Origin: Streptomyces sp. TG1A-8
Lineage (GTDB): Bacteria; Actinomycetota; Actinomycetes; Streptomycetales; Streptomycetaceae
Length of the DNA stretch: 64,000 bases
Assembly (NCBI RefSeq): GCF_030499535.1
Contig: NZ_JASTLB010000001.1
Span: 62,001 to 126,000 of the forward strand
Direction of reading: 5' to 3'
This document shows positions 7,926 through 16,333 of the stretch, piece after piece. The position numbers and the translations under genes were made by a program. Position 1 is the stretch's first letter. The number at the start of each line of letters is the position of its first letter. Below the pieces are notes generated by a model, which did not search any database, had not been told where the DNA came from, and was given only the letters and a program-made list of their open reading frames with translations.

Positions 7926-8918
7926 GTGACTCCTCTTCTTGCCCGCACCCGGGAGCGTCGACGCGGTCTGCGTCTGTGGCACGTGTGGATCGTCCTTCCC
8001 CTGGCCTTCGTCGCCGCGCTGGCAGTCGCCAGCAGCGTCTTCTACGCCGGCTGGGACCTGCTCGATGCCCAGAAGCTCAAGGCCGAACCGCACATCGACT
8101 CCAAGACGCTCTTCGAGCTGGTGAAGCTGTCTTTCGGTGTGGTCGCCGGGGCCGGCGGTCTGGTCGCCCTGGTCGTGGCTTACCGGCGTCAGCGAGTCGA
8201 CGAGGACGGGGCGTTGCGAGATGCGACTCGCCTGCACAGTGAGCGGTTCACCGTCGCGGTTTCCCAGCTAGGTGATGCCTCCGCCGCGGTCCGCCTTGGC
8301 GGCGTCCATGCCTTGGCACACCTCGCCGACGACGCGCCCACGAGGGCACTACGCCAGTCCTGCGTCGACGTCCTGTGCGCCTATCTGCGCCTGCCCCACA
8401 CGGCGGAGTGCGACCTGCCGGCAGGCGACACCCTGGCTCGTCATTCCTACCTAGAACTGCGGCAGGTCCGCCATACCGTCATCCGTCTCATTCGTGATCA
8501 TCTCCGACTTGGCGTCGAACACTCCCACTCCTGGCGCGACCACAGCTTCGACTTCACCAGCGTGGTACTCGACGGTGGCGACTTCGAGGGTGCGCACTTC
8601 CTCGGCCACGTCTCGTTCGAGGATGCGCAGTTCACCGGACACGTCTCCTTCGACCGGGCGCGGTTTGCCAGCAGCAGCGTCTCCTTCGATGGCGTGGTGT
8701 TCACCAGCGGCAACGCTTCCTTCGACCGCGCCGAGTTCACTGGCGGCGACGTCACCTTCAACCGCACACAGTTCGCTGGCGGCAACGTCTCCTTCAAGGA
8801 CGCGCACTTCGCCGGCGGCACGGTCGATTTCGGTAGGGCTGGCGGGACCGCCCCGGAAGGGTTGCCGTCGTCTGGAGGGTCCGTGCCAGTCGGGTTGGTC
8901 TTGCCCACCGCCTGGTAG
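7926..8918 (+). CDS. Membrane-anchored pentapeptide-repeat-like protein
   Basis: About 330 aa if GTG 7926 is the start (VTPLLARTRERRRGLRL); there is no strong ribosome site, so the start is uncertain. Two hydrophobic spans are seen: WIVLPLAFVAALAVASSVFY near residues 18-38, and LVKLSFGVVAGAGGLVALVV near 58-78. Then comes a helical part (LGDASAAVRLGGVHALAHLA), common in actinobacterial pentapeptide-repeat proteins. The last 110 residues are Phe-centred repeats (GGDFEGAHFLGHVSFEDAQF and ASFDRAEFTGGDVTF) that form a right-handed beta helix. It lies between the two recombinase paralogues and is divergent from the first. Likely cargo of the integrated element; its role is unknown. Confidence 0.68.
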   Translation: MTPLLARTRERRRGLRLWHVWIVLPLAFVAALAVASSVFYAGWDLLDAQKLKAEPHIDSKTLFELVKLSFGVVAGAGGLVALVVAYRRQRVDEDGALRDATRLHSERFTVAVSQLGDASAAVRLGGVHALAHLADDAPTRALRQSCVDVLCAYLRLPHTAECDLPAGDTLARHSYLELRQVRHTVIRLIRDHLRLGVEHSHSWRDHSFDFTSVVLDGGDFEGAHFLGHVSFEDAQFTGHVSFDRARFASSSVSFDGVVFTSGNASFDRAEFTGGDVTFNRTQFAGGNVSFKDAHFAGGTVDFGRAGGTAPEGLPSSGGSVPVGLVLPTAW

Positions 8919-8952
8919 GGGCGTGGCCCTGTGCAGGTCGGTACACGGTGCC

Positions 8953-10020
8953 CTACAGCACGCCGAGCAGGGCGTTGTCCTCCCCCTGATCGACGACTTC
9001 GAGGTAGCCGGCGAGCACCTTGGAGTGGGCGGCCCAGCCGCCCTGTTTGGCGATGACGATCTGGTCGTGGCCCTTCAGCCGGGAGGACGTGGCCAGTCCG
9101 CGGCGGGGGCTGTGGCCGGTGAAGCGGATCTCGATCCCGGCGCGTTCGCCGGCGCGGGTGACAATGTCGCCGATGGACTCCGGCGTCAGGCCGCCGTCCA
9201 TGACGGTGTGCCAGCGGTTGTGCAGGCGGCGCCAGGCGCAGCCGTCGGGGTCGGTGAGGTAGGCGGCCTCCTTCCACGCCTGCCACGCGCGGACCGGGCA
9301 GATCGAGGGCCGGGAGCCGTACGGGACGGGGGCGACGCGGGGCCGGACCTTGGAAAAGCGCAGGTCAGCATGGATGCCGCCGGGGGTCTCGGCGTAGTCG
9401 CGGACGCGGTTGAAGGCGAGTTCGTGCTCACGGCCGGCGACGACGAAGTGCATGAGCACCAGGGCGCGGTCGCGGATGCCCCTGAGGTTGTCCGGGCAGG
9501 CGGCGCTGATGCGGACGGGGTGCTCGACCAACAGCGGCGGGGCCTGGCCCCGGCCGCGGGTCTCCCCGCTGGCCTCCATCTCTTTGACCAACTGCTTGAG
9601 CCGGTTGTGGGCGAGCCGGGCGACGCCGTCCTCCAGCCGCACGCCGTCCTCCAGCCGCACGCCGTGCTCGGCGCGGGCGGTCACCACGGTGCCGGAGATG
9701 CGGCGGTCGATGGTCGACGGCGCGGTGCACGTTCCCTTCTTCCCGCCGGGCCGGGTCCACAGCCACTCGACGAACATCACCAGCGTGCCCGGGGTGACGG
9801 CGAGCACGGGCACTCCGGAGTCGGCGCAGAACTTCGTCCAGCTCGCCCAGTCCTGGGCGTAGCTTCGGCGGGTGCTCTCCGGGCGGCCGTCGGCGACGGT
9901 GCGCACGGCCTGGCGGTCGATGTGGTCGAGTGCGGCCCGGGTCGCGGTGCCGTACTCCTCAGGCCGGGCCGGCACGGCCGGGATGACGACCGGTTCAACC
10001 ACCTTCTGACCATCTGACAT
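8953..10020 (-). CDS. Tyrosine recombinase/integrase (intact paralogue)
   Basis: 355 aa. N-terminal core-binding domain about residues 40-140 (STRRSYAQDWASWTKFCADS, LVMFVEWLWTRPGGKKG) and catalytic domain about 175-340. Catalytic residues visible: Arg in AGREHEL, H-S-P-R in FTGHSPRRGLATSS, and a candidate nucleophile Tyr in AGYLEV after KQGGWAAHSK. It is clearly related to the broken recombinase at 6704-7789, and the two flank the pentapeptide gene. It carries an in-frame 18-bp tandem duplication (VRLEDG twice). It starts 46 bases from the divergent exonuclease gene. Expected role: integration or excision of a genomic element; no att site was identified. Confidence 0.82.
   Translation of the reverse strand: MSDGQKVVEPVVIPAVPARPEEYGTATRAALDHIDRQAVRTVADGRPESTRRSYAQDWASWTKFCADSGVPVLAVTPGTLVMFVEWLWTRPGGKKGTCTAPSTIDRRISGTVVTARAEHGVRLEDGVRLEDGVARLAHNRLKQLVKEMEASGETRGRGQAPPLLVEHPVRISAACPDNLRGIRDRALVLMHFVVAGREHELAFNRVRDYAETPGGIHADLRFSKVRPRVAPVPYGSRPSICPVRAWQAWKEAAYLTDPDGCAWRRLHNRWHTVMDGGLTPESIGDIVTRAGERAGIEIRFTGHSPRRGLATSSRLKGHDQIVIAKQGGWAAHSKVLAGYLEVVDQGEDNALLGVL
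9625..9660. repeat. 18-bp tandem duplication inside the recombinase gene
   Basis: GCCGTCCTCCAGCCGCAC occurs twice head to tail. It adds six in-frame residues, giving GVRLEDGVRLEDG in the protein. The neighbouring paralogue at 6704-7789 lacks it. Confidence 0.85.
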
Positions 10021-10066
10021 GAGACGCCCCGTTCACCGGTTTTACGCGCTTCCGCGGGCCCCTGGT

Positions 10067-10797
10067 ATGAGCGAGCGCGAGCAGGCCATGGCCGACTGAC
10101 ACTGCACCCCGTGCGACCAGGAGATCGAACGCAAGCGCGCGGAGGCGCAGCGGCTGGCCGACCGCGCCCGATGGGACGACCTCGGGCCGACCATCGCGTG
10201 GGCACAGAAGATCCTCGCCAACCCGGACGCGTACGCGGTCCTGGACACCGAGACCACCGGCCTGACCGCGACGTCACGGATTGTGGAGATCGCCGTCACC
10301 ACGGTGTCCGGGACGGTACTGCTCAACCCGGGCGAGCCGACCCCGGCAAAGGCCACGGCGATTTACCACATCACCGACGCCATGGTGCAGGACGCGCCCA
10401 CCTTCTCCGAGATCCTCCCCCGCCTCACCGAGGCCCTCGCCGGGCGCCGGATCGTGATCTACAACCGGGCCTACGACACCGGACGGCTGCTGTGGGAGCT
10501 CCACCTTCACCATCAGGCCCTGGGCACGGTCGCCTTCACCAAGCACCCCGGCTACGGCCCCCAGCGGCACGCGGCCGCGCAGGCCTGGATGGACGCGCAG
10601 AAGTGGGAGGAGTGCGCGATGGAGCAGTACGCCGCCTTCTACGGCGACTGGCACGACTATTTCGGCAGCTACACCTGGCAGAAGCTGCGCGGCGGCCACT
10701 GGGCCCTGAGCGATACCCGTGCCGTCATCCGGCGGCTGGAGAGATGGCCGCCTACCCCAGCCCCTTCGACCGCATGGAGGAGTCCGCCGCTGCGTAA
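10067..10797 (+). pseudogene. DnaQ/RNase T-like 3'-5' exonuclease with early TGA and a frameshift
   Basis: The frame begins MSEREQAMAD at ATG 10067, meets TGA at 10097-10099 (codon 11), then continues HCTPCDQEIERKRAEAQRL. The exonuclease domain follows: the Exo I motif V-L-D-T-E-T-T-G-L, a central IYNRAYDTGRLLWEL (Exo II), and a late DTRAVIRRL where the last Asp is expected. TGA in place of TGG would restore a Trp before HCTPC. Near 10,745 a one-base loss moves the C-terminus (MAAYPSPFDRMEESAAA) to another frame. With both lesions the gene is probably dead, unless translation restarts at an internal codon such as GTG 10283, which would lose the first catalytic motif. Confidence 0.72.
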
Positions 10798-10906
10798 CAA
10801 CGACGGACCGCCCCCCGGGTTTGTGATCTCCTGCCCGATCCCTCTGCCGCTTGGAGGAGCGCATGCTCGAACTGGCCCTGAAGGTCACGCAGTTACCGGA
10901 GGCGTC

Positions 10907-11289
10907 GTGACTCAGGCTGATCAGTGGGGGCACTGGCGCCCGCAGTACCCTGCACATCATGCCGGTCTGGTCGCCTGCCTGGACTCCCTTGCGGTAGTCG
11001 AGCAGCGGCGCGGTCAGGGCGTCGCGCGCGCCCTGGTGGCCGAAGCGGAGAAGGCGGCCGCTCGCACCAGGCCGGGAAGCTGGGCGCGGCCGTCCTGTAC
11101 GCCACGCACGAGCCGGAGCTGACGGACTTCTACGCCGGGCTCGGCTTCACCCTCTCCCCCGACGGCATCGGCATCCCCACCCCGACCGGGCTCATCTGCC
11201 ACGGCCCGACCAAGGGCTTCCACTCTCGTCCCCGACCCGACACATGGAACTCGACCGCCACGGCGCCGAACTGCTGTTCCAGGTTTTGA
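10907..11289 (+). pseudogene. GNAT acetyltransferase broken by a frameshift
   Basis: It starts at GTG 10907 with GGAGG just upstream. The first part reads HAGLVACLDSLAVVEQRRGQ, GVARALVAEAEKAAA, which contains the acetyl-CoA loop (R-R-G-Q-G-V-A-R). Around 11,065-11,080 the frame changes and continues KLGAAVLYATHEPELTDFYA and GLGFTLSPDGIGIPTP, the typical GNAT C-terminal half. A one-base lesion explains this. The last 15 or so codons of the open frame run into an istB fragment from 11,244, so the original stop may also be lost. Confidence 0.62.
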
Positions 11290-11340
11290 CCGAGCGCGAG
11301 GAGAAGACAGCGTCGCCATCGCCTCCAACGAGTCCTTCGG
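11244..11340 (+). pseudogene. IstB-like ATPase fragment (left part of a split gene)
   Basis: Reads MELDRHGAELLFQVLTEREE and, after a one-base loss, VAIASNESFG. Its natural continuation, GWTKTFTDPRLCAAIVDR, is found at 16,473-16,620 on the same strand. The two pieces join at an intact-looking point, so a roughly 5.1-kb block was inserted into an istB relic. Confidence 0.72.
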
Positions 11341-11428
11341 CAAAGCGCACTTGTTCCGGCGAACTCGTGCCAGGTGCTGCCGAAACAACACGGGTTTGAA
11401 GCGACGGGGTGGTGCCCGTCGGTACTGG

Positions 11429-11920
11429 TCAGAAGTGGGTGGCGATCCCGAATGCTCGTCGGAGCTGGGCCATGTCGTGACGGTCGTGATCGGCCGGTTC
11501 GTAGTCCTGGTGGAAGTAGACCTGCTGCTCAGGCGACAGGCAGGAGACTTTGGACCCCTTGATGGTGCCGGTGACGAAGCACGAGGCGGGATAGACGAAC
11601 GGGCGGTCAGGGTCGAGTGAAGCCTGCACCGCGGATCCATCTGCGGCAAAGGTCAAAGGGTGCAGATCGATCTCTCGGCCGAGCGGGTCGGTGACGACAA
11701 ACCGCACAGGACGCCAGCTGAGGTTCTCGACGAACCCCGCGTCCGCGAGAGCCGCCACGACGGCCGGTTCCTGGTCCTCCCGGTGCATCAAGTCCAGGTC
11801 ACGGTGGTGGCGCGTTTGCTCACCGACCAGGGCGTCGATGCCCCAGCCGCCGCCGATCCAGATGTCGACGTCCGCGTCCCGCAGCACGGTGAGGATGGAC
11901 AGTACGTCGTCAGCTGTCAT
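11429..11920 (-). CDS. Nucleotidyltransferase of the lincosamide/aminoglycoside resistance type
   Basis: 163 aa from the second Met (MTADDVLSILTVLRDADVDI). The core IWIGGGWGIDALVGEQTRHH, followed by RDLDLMH, shows the polymerase-beta nucleotidyltransferase motif (G-G-W-x-x-D, then D-x-D on the next strand). Lnu(A)-like enzymes adenylylate lincosamides, and related small enzymes act on aminoglycosides. Sequence alone cannot tell the substrate. The later segment REIDLHPLTFAADGSAVQAS supplies the third acidic residue. It lies as cargo at the left end of the Tn554-like element, directly downstream of recombinase B on the same strand. It appears intact. Confidence 0.75.
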   Translation of the reverse strand: MTADDVLSILTVLRDADVDIWIGGGWGIDALVGEQTRHHRDLDLMHREDQEPAVVAALADAGFVENLSWRPVRFVVTDPLGREIDLHPLTFAADGSAVQASLDPDRPFVYPASCFVTGTIKGSKVSCLSPEQQVYFHQDYEPADHDRHDMAQLRRAFGIATHF

Positions 11921-13316
11921 CACCCTGGCACGTTAGCGGCGATCATCTGGGCGGGCGAGTGGATTTGTCGCGCGGGAGGCCAATTGCGCTTCCTGGGCGA
12001 CGTGGTCGGTGAGATAGATCAGGGTGGCCTGCGGGTCCATGCCGAAGGCGGCCGCCACGAGCTTGGGGTCCATGGTGTTGACCAGGTCGACGAGGCGGGT
12101 GCTGCGGATCATGCGGGGCGGGTATCCGCATTCGTCAAGAACGTGCGAAAGATAGGCAGTTGAGGCCGGGCTCCGCCCGGCCTTCGTTCCCTTGGTGACC
12201 ATTACGTGCGGGTTGGCCGTCGGCCATGCCGCGCGGTGGGCTAGACATCGCTGCAGCACCGCCCAGGAGGCAGGATCCAGCGGGACGGGGTGAGGCCGCT
12301 TGCCGAGCAGGACTGTCTGGGCTGCCGGGTCGACGTCAGCGATCTTCAACATGCGGACCTCAGTGCTGGAGGCACCGTGCAGCAGGGCGAGGATGCCGAG
12401 CAGGGCCTCGTGCGGGTGGACGAGGTCGTCGGTGGTCCAGCGGCGAAACAACCCGCGCTGCTGGTCGAGGGTGAGGGTGCGGCCGCGGAAGCCGCTCGGT
12501 TCCTTCGCCGTCAGGGTGCGGGCCGGGTCGATGAGCACGATGTGTTTCGAGCGGGCAAAGCGGAAGAACTGCCGCAGCACGACCAGCCGCCGCTTGCGGG
12601 CCTTGGGCACGGTGGCGAAGGAAGGCTTCGATGTCGTGCACGTCGACCGGGGCCCAGTCGTCCTTGCCGCGGTGCCCGGTGAGGAATGCAGCGAGGTCGC
12701 GCAGGATGGACAGGGCGGTTTCCAGGGTGTGGTTGCTGCGGGGGGCGGGTGCCGGCCCGGCGGGCCCGGTCCTGGGCCCGCATGCGGGAGGCGTCGAAGG
12801 CGGCCACGGCCGGCCGGAGCGGTTCGGGGAGGGCGTCGATGCGGCGTTGGCGCCGCCCGGCGGCGAGCCGTTCGGCCTGGTCGGTGGGCAGGGCCAGGCC
12901 GCGGGGGGTGGAGAAGTCCTCCAGTGCCCGGGCGAAGGAGCCCATCGACCGGCCAGTTCTGCGAGACCTTTCCAGCAGGACCTGGGGTGAGTTGGAGTGC
13001 CCATCGTTCAGAAGCCGGCCCAGGTCGGTGACGAGGCCGCAGGCCCGGGCGACGCAGAAGCGGGCCGCGACATGGACGACGAAGTCGTCGAGCCAGGCGG
13101 GCGGGTCGGAGAGCTGGTCGCGCAGATACTCGCCGCGGATGAAGGGGCGGTCGGGGTGCCGTTGCCAGCAGGCCGAGCACAGCCCCAATCCGGCATGCCG
13201 TCGCAGCTGGCCGCACTCGCGGCAGACTCGCGGCGGCTGCTTCGGCGGACCCGGGCGTGAGCATGACCCGCACCATCCGGTGTCCTGAGGTTCCCCCGCT
13301 GTGCGGGAGTGGCTGA

Positions 13317-14267
13317 CTAGCTGGTCAGGGCGGCTTGACGTGGTTTCAGGTTCACTTGTTCGGCTGCTGCCTGGTCGGCGTAGTGCTTCTCCTCGAACTC
13401 GATGGGGCTGAGGTAGCCGAGCCGCTTCTGGATGCGGCGGGGGTTGTAGAAGCCGTCGATGTACTCGAAGAGCGCGAGGTTGGCCTCAGCTCTGGTCGCG
13501 AAGACGCGGCCGCGGATGCACTCCGTCTTGACCAGCATCCACAGGTTCTCCGCCAAGGCATTGTCGTATGAGTCGCCGACTGAGCCCATGGACGCCTGGA
13601 TACCCGCTCTGACCAGGCGCGTTGTGAGCTTGATGGACGTATATTGCGTGCCGTGGTCGGCATGGTGGACGAGTTCGCCGGGGGCGACCTCGCGGCTGGC
13701 CAGCGCGTACTCCAGGGAGGTGAGGACCAGGTCGGCGTCCGCGCGGGCAGAGGTCTCCCAGGCCACGACTCTGCGGGAGAAGGCATCGCGGATCGCCGAT
13801 AGCCAGAGCGGTCCCTCCAGAGTGGAGACCATGGTCAGATCGGTGACCCACAGCCGGTTCGGTGCGCGTGCCGTGAAGTCACGTTGCACCAGGTCAGGGG
13901 CGATTTCGGCGTCCGGGTCCCGGCGGGTGAAGCCCTTGCTCCGCCGCGGGCTGATCCCGGCCAGGCCGGCCTGGCGCATGAGCCGCTCGACCCGCTTGCG
14001 GCCGACGTGGACACCCTCGCGTTTCAGGACGGCATGGATCCTGGGTGATCCGTAGATGCCGCCGGAGTCCCGGTGGATCTGCCGAATCTGTCCGATCAGC
14101 TCGGTGTCCTGGCGGATCCGTTCACAGGGCTCCTTCTCGGCCTGGCGCCAGCGGTAGTAGGTGGAGGAGGGGATGTGCAGTTCCCGCAGGACGGGCTCGA
14201 CCCCCAGGTGCGGGTGCTCGTCGAGGAGCGTTCTTACCTGGGCCGGGTCGGGTCGAGCTGCGCGGCG
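13317..14267 (-). CDS. IS3-family transposase OrfB (DDE integrase), made by -1 frameshift
   Basis: The open part from residue MRQAGLAGISPRRSKGFTRR onward contains the rve integrase core: WVTDLTMVSTLEGPLWLSAI with the first Asp, HHADHGTQYTSIKLTTRL with the second Asp, and DSYDNALAENLWMLVKTE with the catalytic Glu. The frame extends upstream through VRTLLDEHPHLGVEPVL and YRWRQAEKEPCERIRQD to the slippery run. It lacks its own strong start, which fits synthesis as an OrfAB fusion after -1 slippage at T6 (14,268-14,273 in the opposite sense). Appears intact. Confidence 0.88.
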   Translation of the reverse strand, partial: RRAARPDPAQVRTLLDEHPHLGVEPVLRELHIPSSTYYRWRQAEKEPCERIRQDTELIGQIRQIHRDSGGIYGSPRIHAVLKREGVHVGRKRVERLMRQAGLAGISPRRSKGFTRRDPDAEIAPDLVQRDFTARAPNRLWVTDLTMVSTLEGPLWLSAIRDAFSRRVVAWETSARADADLVLTSLEYALASREVAPGELVHHADHGTQYTSIKLTTRLVRAGIQASMGSVGDSYDNALAENLWMLVKTECIRGRVFATRAEANLALFEYIDGFYNPRRIQKRLGYLSPIEFEEKHYADQAAAEQVNLKPRQAALTS

Positions 14268-14542
14268 AAAAAAGCCGAGGCCGTCCGCAGGACCTCATTC
14301 GCCCGGCGCAGGTCCCGCACCTCGCGTCGCAGCTGGGCGAGCTCTTCCCTCTCCTCGGTGGTGAGCAGGTCATCCCGCTCGCCGGCGTCGGCCTCGGCCT
14401 GCCGGATCCAGCCCCGCAGGGCCTCGTGATGCACACCGAGTTCCTCGGCCATGCGGCGGATCACGGGCTTCGGCTCAGCAGTCCGGTACATCCGCACCGC
14501 ACGCTCTCGCAACTCCAGCGGGTACTTCCTCGGCGCAGGCAT
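14234..14542 (-). CDS. IS3-family OrfA (HTH DNA-binding part of transposase)
   Basis: 102 aa from MPAPRKYPLELRERAVRMYR at ATG 14542. An HTH (RRMAEELGVHHEALRGWIRQ) is followed by a leucine-zipper-like coiled coil (EEREELAQLRREVRDLRRAN). The coding strand has GCTTTTTTC near the end (ASAFFAAQ), a typical slippery run for a -1 shift into OrfB. OrfA alone stops at 14,234 and is expected to bind the ends and regulate transposition. Confidence 0.85.
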   Translation of the reverse strand: MPAPRKYPLELRERAVRMYRTAEPKPVIRRMAEELGVHHEALRGWIRQAEADAGERDDLLTTEEREELAQLRREVRDLRRANEVLRTASAFFAAQLDPTRPR

Positions 14543-14952
14543 CGTCTGGGCTCCTCTCATGAGACCCATCTGACCCGTTGTCACCATTCCCCGCATCTCG
14601 GGGGAACCTCATCCTCGCGCAGATAGCCCGGTTTGCCGCAGCGCGGGCAGGGCCGCTGGGCGGCGAGCCGCTCGGCTTTGCGGCGGCAGTCCCGGCACAG
14701 ACTGCTCCGAGCTGCGCGGACCGGATGGCCGCACTCGTTGCAGACCCGCGAGCAGGTGATGCACTGGCCGGTGTTCGGCTGGAGCATGCGATCCTTGCCG
14801 CAGGACGGACATGCCGCCTTCGCGGCCTGCTCCTGCATCCGACGCCGGCACCGGCACCGGCACCGGCAGCAGTGCTCACGGTCGCGATAGCCGACCGGGG
14901 CCCCGCAGGTGACGCAGCTCCGCTGCTTCTTGCCCACCTCGGTTCCCGCCGG

Positions 14953-15267
14953 TCACAGGGGCGGCATCGACCGGCCCCGCGCGGAGGCGGCCTGCGGGAG
15001 GTCGGTGACGGGTCGGGGCGGTGCGACGGGTCGCTCGACGGGGGTGGTGTCGACCTCGATCAGGTCGTTGGGGGTGCACTCCAGCGCGGTGCACAACGCG
15101 GCCAGGGTGGTCATCTTCACCTGCGAGGGCTCCTTGGTGAACAGCGCGGACACCGAGGCGGAGGACAGCTCCAGGCCGGCCTTCTCGGCCAGTAGCCGCC
15201 GCAGCTCGGTCCCGGTCCACACCTCGCGCTGGGCGGCGGCCATCCGCAGTCGCCATCGGATCTTCAT
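14953..15267 (-). CDS. Cro/C1-type HTH regulator of the recombinase module
   Basis: 104 aa from ATG 15267, overlapping the stop of recombinase A by four bases (ATGA). HTH segment: GTELRRLLAEKAGLELSSAS then VSALFTKEPSQVKMTTLAAL, with a closing CTALECTPNDLIEVD typical of the YozG/Cro-like XRE family. The tail is Pro/Arg-rich. It sits between recombinases A and B and was likely co-transcribed, so it probably controls or assists them. It appears intact although both neighbours are broken. Confidence 0.75.
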   Translation of the reverse strand: MKIRWRLRMAAAQREVWTGTELRRLLAEKAGLELSSASVSALFTKEPSQVKMTTLAALCTALECTPNDLIEVDTTPVERPVAPPRPVTDLPQAASARGRSMPPL

Positions 15268-16333
15268 GCCGTGGTGTCCTTCCCGGTCAGCTCCGCCAGG
15301 GTGCCGGCGACGGCCCGCTGATAGGCGTCCTCGATGAACGTCGCGGAGGGCCGGACACAGCGCATGGTCGAGCTGACCGTCCAGCGCCCCAGCATCTGTT
15401 GGATGGCCACCAGGTCGACGCCGCGTTCGTAGTTGTGGGTCGCGCAGGCCCTCCGCAGGGCATGCGGGCTGAACCGGTCGGCACTCGGGCGTCCTTCGAG
15501 CTCCATGAGATAGCGAAGCCGGTTGCGGATGGTTCCGCGATGCAGGCTGCCACCAAACTCGTCGGCGAACAGCACTGGCGAGTCGGGGAACTTGGGCCGC
15601 ATGTCGTCCAGGAACCAGTGCAGCACCAGGTCCAGGCCGTCGAGCATGGGCACCCAGCACGGTCGCGGCCCAGAGGTGCGGGCTCCCTTACCGAAGCGGA
15701 CGTGGAGCTTGCCGAACGGGCCGCGGCTGAAGTGCACGTCCGGCTTCTCCAGCAGCGATGCCTCCTCCGAGCGGAGCCCGGCGTGATACAGCGTCCGAAA
15801 CAGCGCATAGTCCCTTGCGGCGGGCCCGTACTTCCTCGCGGTCGCGATCCGCTGCTTCATGAAGTCGAAGAACTCCGCCACCCGCTCCGGTGTCGGCGGC
15901 GGCAGCAGGGCTGGCGAGTCGTCACCGACATGGCGTGAGGCGTTGAACTCGTCGACCGGCAGACCAGCCTCACGCCGAACGCGGCCTCGAACTCGGCCGC
16001 CTTGCGGGCCTGCAGGAACCGGTGGAACCCCTTGAAGATCTGCACATACTCGCGCCGGGTCGACATCGCCCGGCCCTTCACCGCAAGGTCACCGACCACC
16101 CGGTCGATGTCCTCCGGCGTCACCTCCCACGCCGGCCGCCCAAACGCGGACAGGGTCCGCTCCAGCAGGCCGATGTCGTTGTCGATAGTCACCGGGCTGA
16201 ACCCACGAGCCCGCCACGAGGCGACGAACGCATCGACGCACGCGGCCTGGAACCGCCACGGGTCCGTCGTCAGCCGCTCCTGCGGGACCGCCCCGCCCGC
16301 GATGACCTGCAGTCTCGCCTCGGCCACCGGCAC
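15264..16333 (-). pseudogene. Tyrosine recombinase A, frameshifted and lacking the nucleophile Tyr
   Basis: The N-terminal half starts at GTG 16333 with GAGGAAGG upstream and reads to FEAAFGVRL. The continuation (PVDEFNASRHVGDDSPALLP, AEFFDFMKQRIATARKYG) lies in another frame, so there is a one-base lesion near 15,965. The catalytic domain shows Arg in HAGLRSEEASLL and H-A-L-R in FSPHALRRACATH. At the nucleophile position it reads TMRCVRPSATFIEDAY, where this family normally has TMRYVxPS. A TAC to TGC change would remove the active Tyr. Two independent lesions mark it as dead. Confidence 0.78.

Larger units (their letters stand above)
13286..14611 (-). mobile_element. Complete IS3-family insertion sequence (1,326 bp)
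   Basis: Terminal inverted repeats begin TGAGGTTCCCCCG at 13,286 and, in reverse complement, TGAGGTTCCCCCG at 14,611. They continue imperfectly for about 26 bp (TGCGGG then an A/T-GG block). A 3-bp direct repeat TCC flanks both sides (13,283-13,285 and 14,612-14,614), the usual IS3 target duplication. It encodes orfA and orfB in the standard -1 arrangement and shows no obvious disabling lesion. It interrupts the zinc-ribbon recombinase, so it is the youngest layer of the nest. Confidence 0.9.
11933..14937 (-). pseudogene. Zinc-ribbon tyrosine recombinase B, split by an IS3-family element and frameshifted
   Basis: The N-terminus (MGKKQRSCVTCGAPVGYRD) is at 14,937 and holds several C-x2-C pairs up to CPRCGKPGYLRED, where the IS3-family element interrupts. 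Removing the IS and one TCC copy joins LRED to TGWCGSCSRPGPPKQPPRVC and CRECGQLRRHAGLGLCSACW, so the zinc-ribbon block is continuous. Downstream, frame changes near 12,740 and 12,620 separate the middle (HTLETALSILRDLAAFLTG) from the catalytic part (HGASSTEVRMLKIADVD, with the first Arg in the region, and KGTKAGRSPASTAYLSHVL). The end, DPQATLIYLTDHVA, holds a Tyr at the expected place. Dead as it stands. Confidence 0.75.

Noticed and set aside
14830..14880. CGGCAC/CGGTGC run in the zinc-ribbon region as a CRISPR-like or microsatellite repeat
   Set aside because: It is only a few hexamer units encoding Cys-Arg pairs, with no spacers. It is simple slippage in coding sequence.
15264..16333. Programmed frameshift joining the two frames of recombinase A
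   Set aside because: There is no slippery run or stimulatory structure near 15,965, and the nucleophile Tyr is also lost, so decay is more likely.
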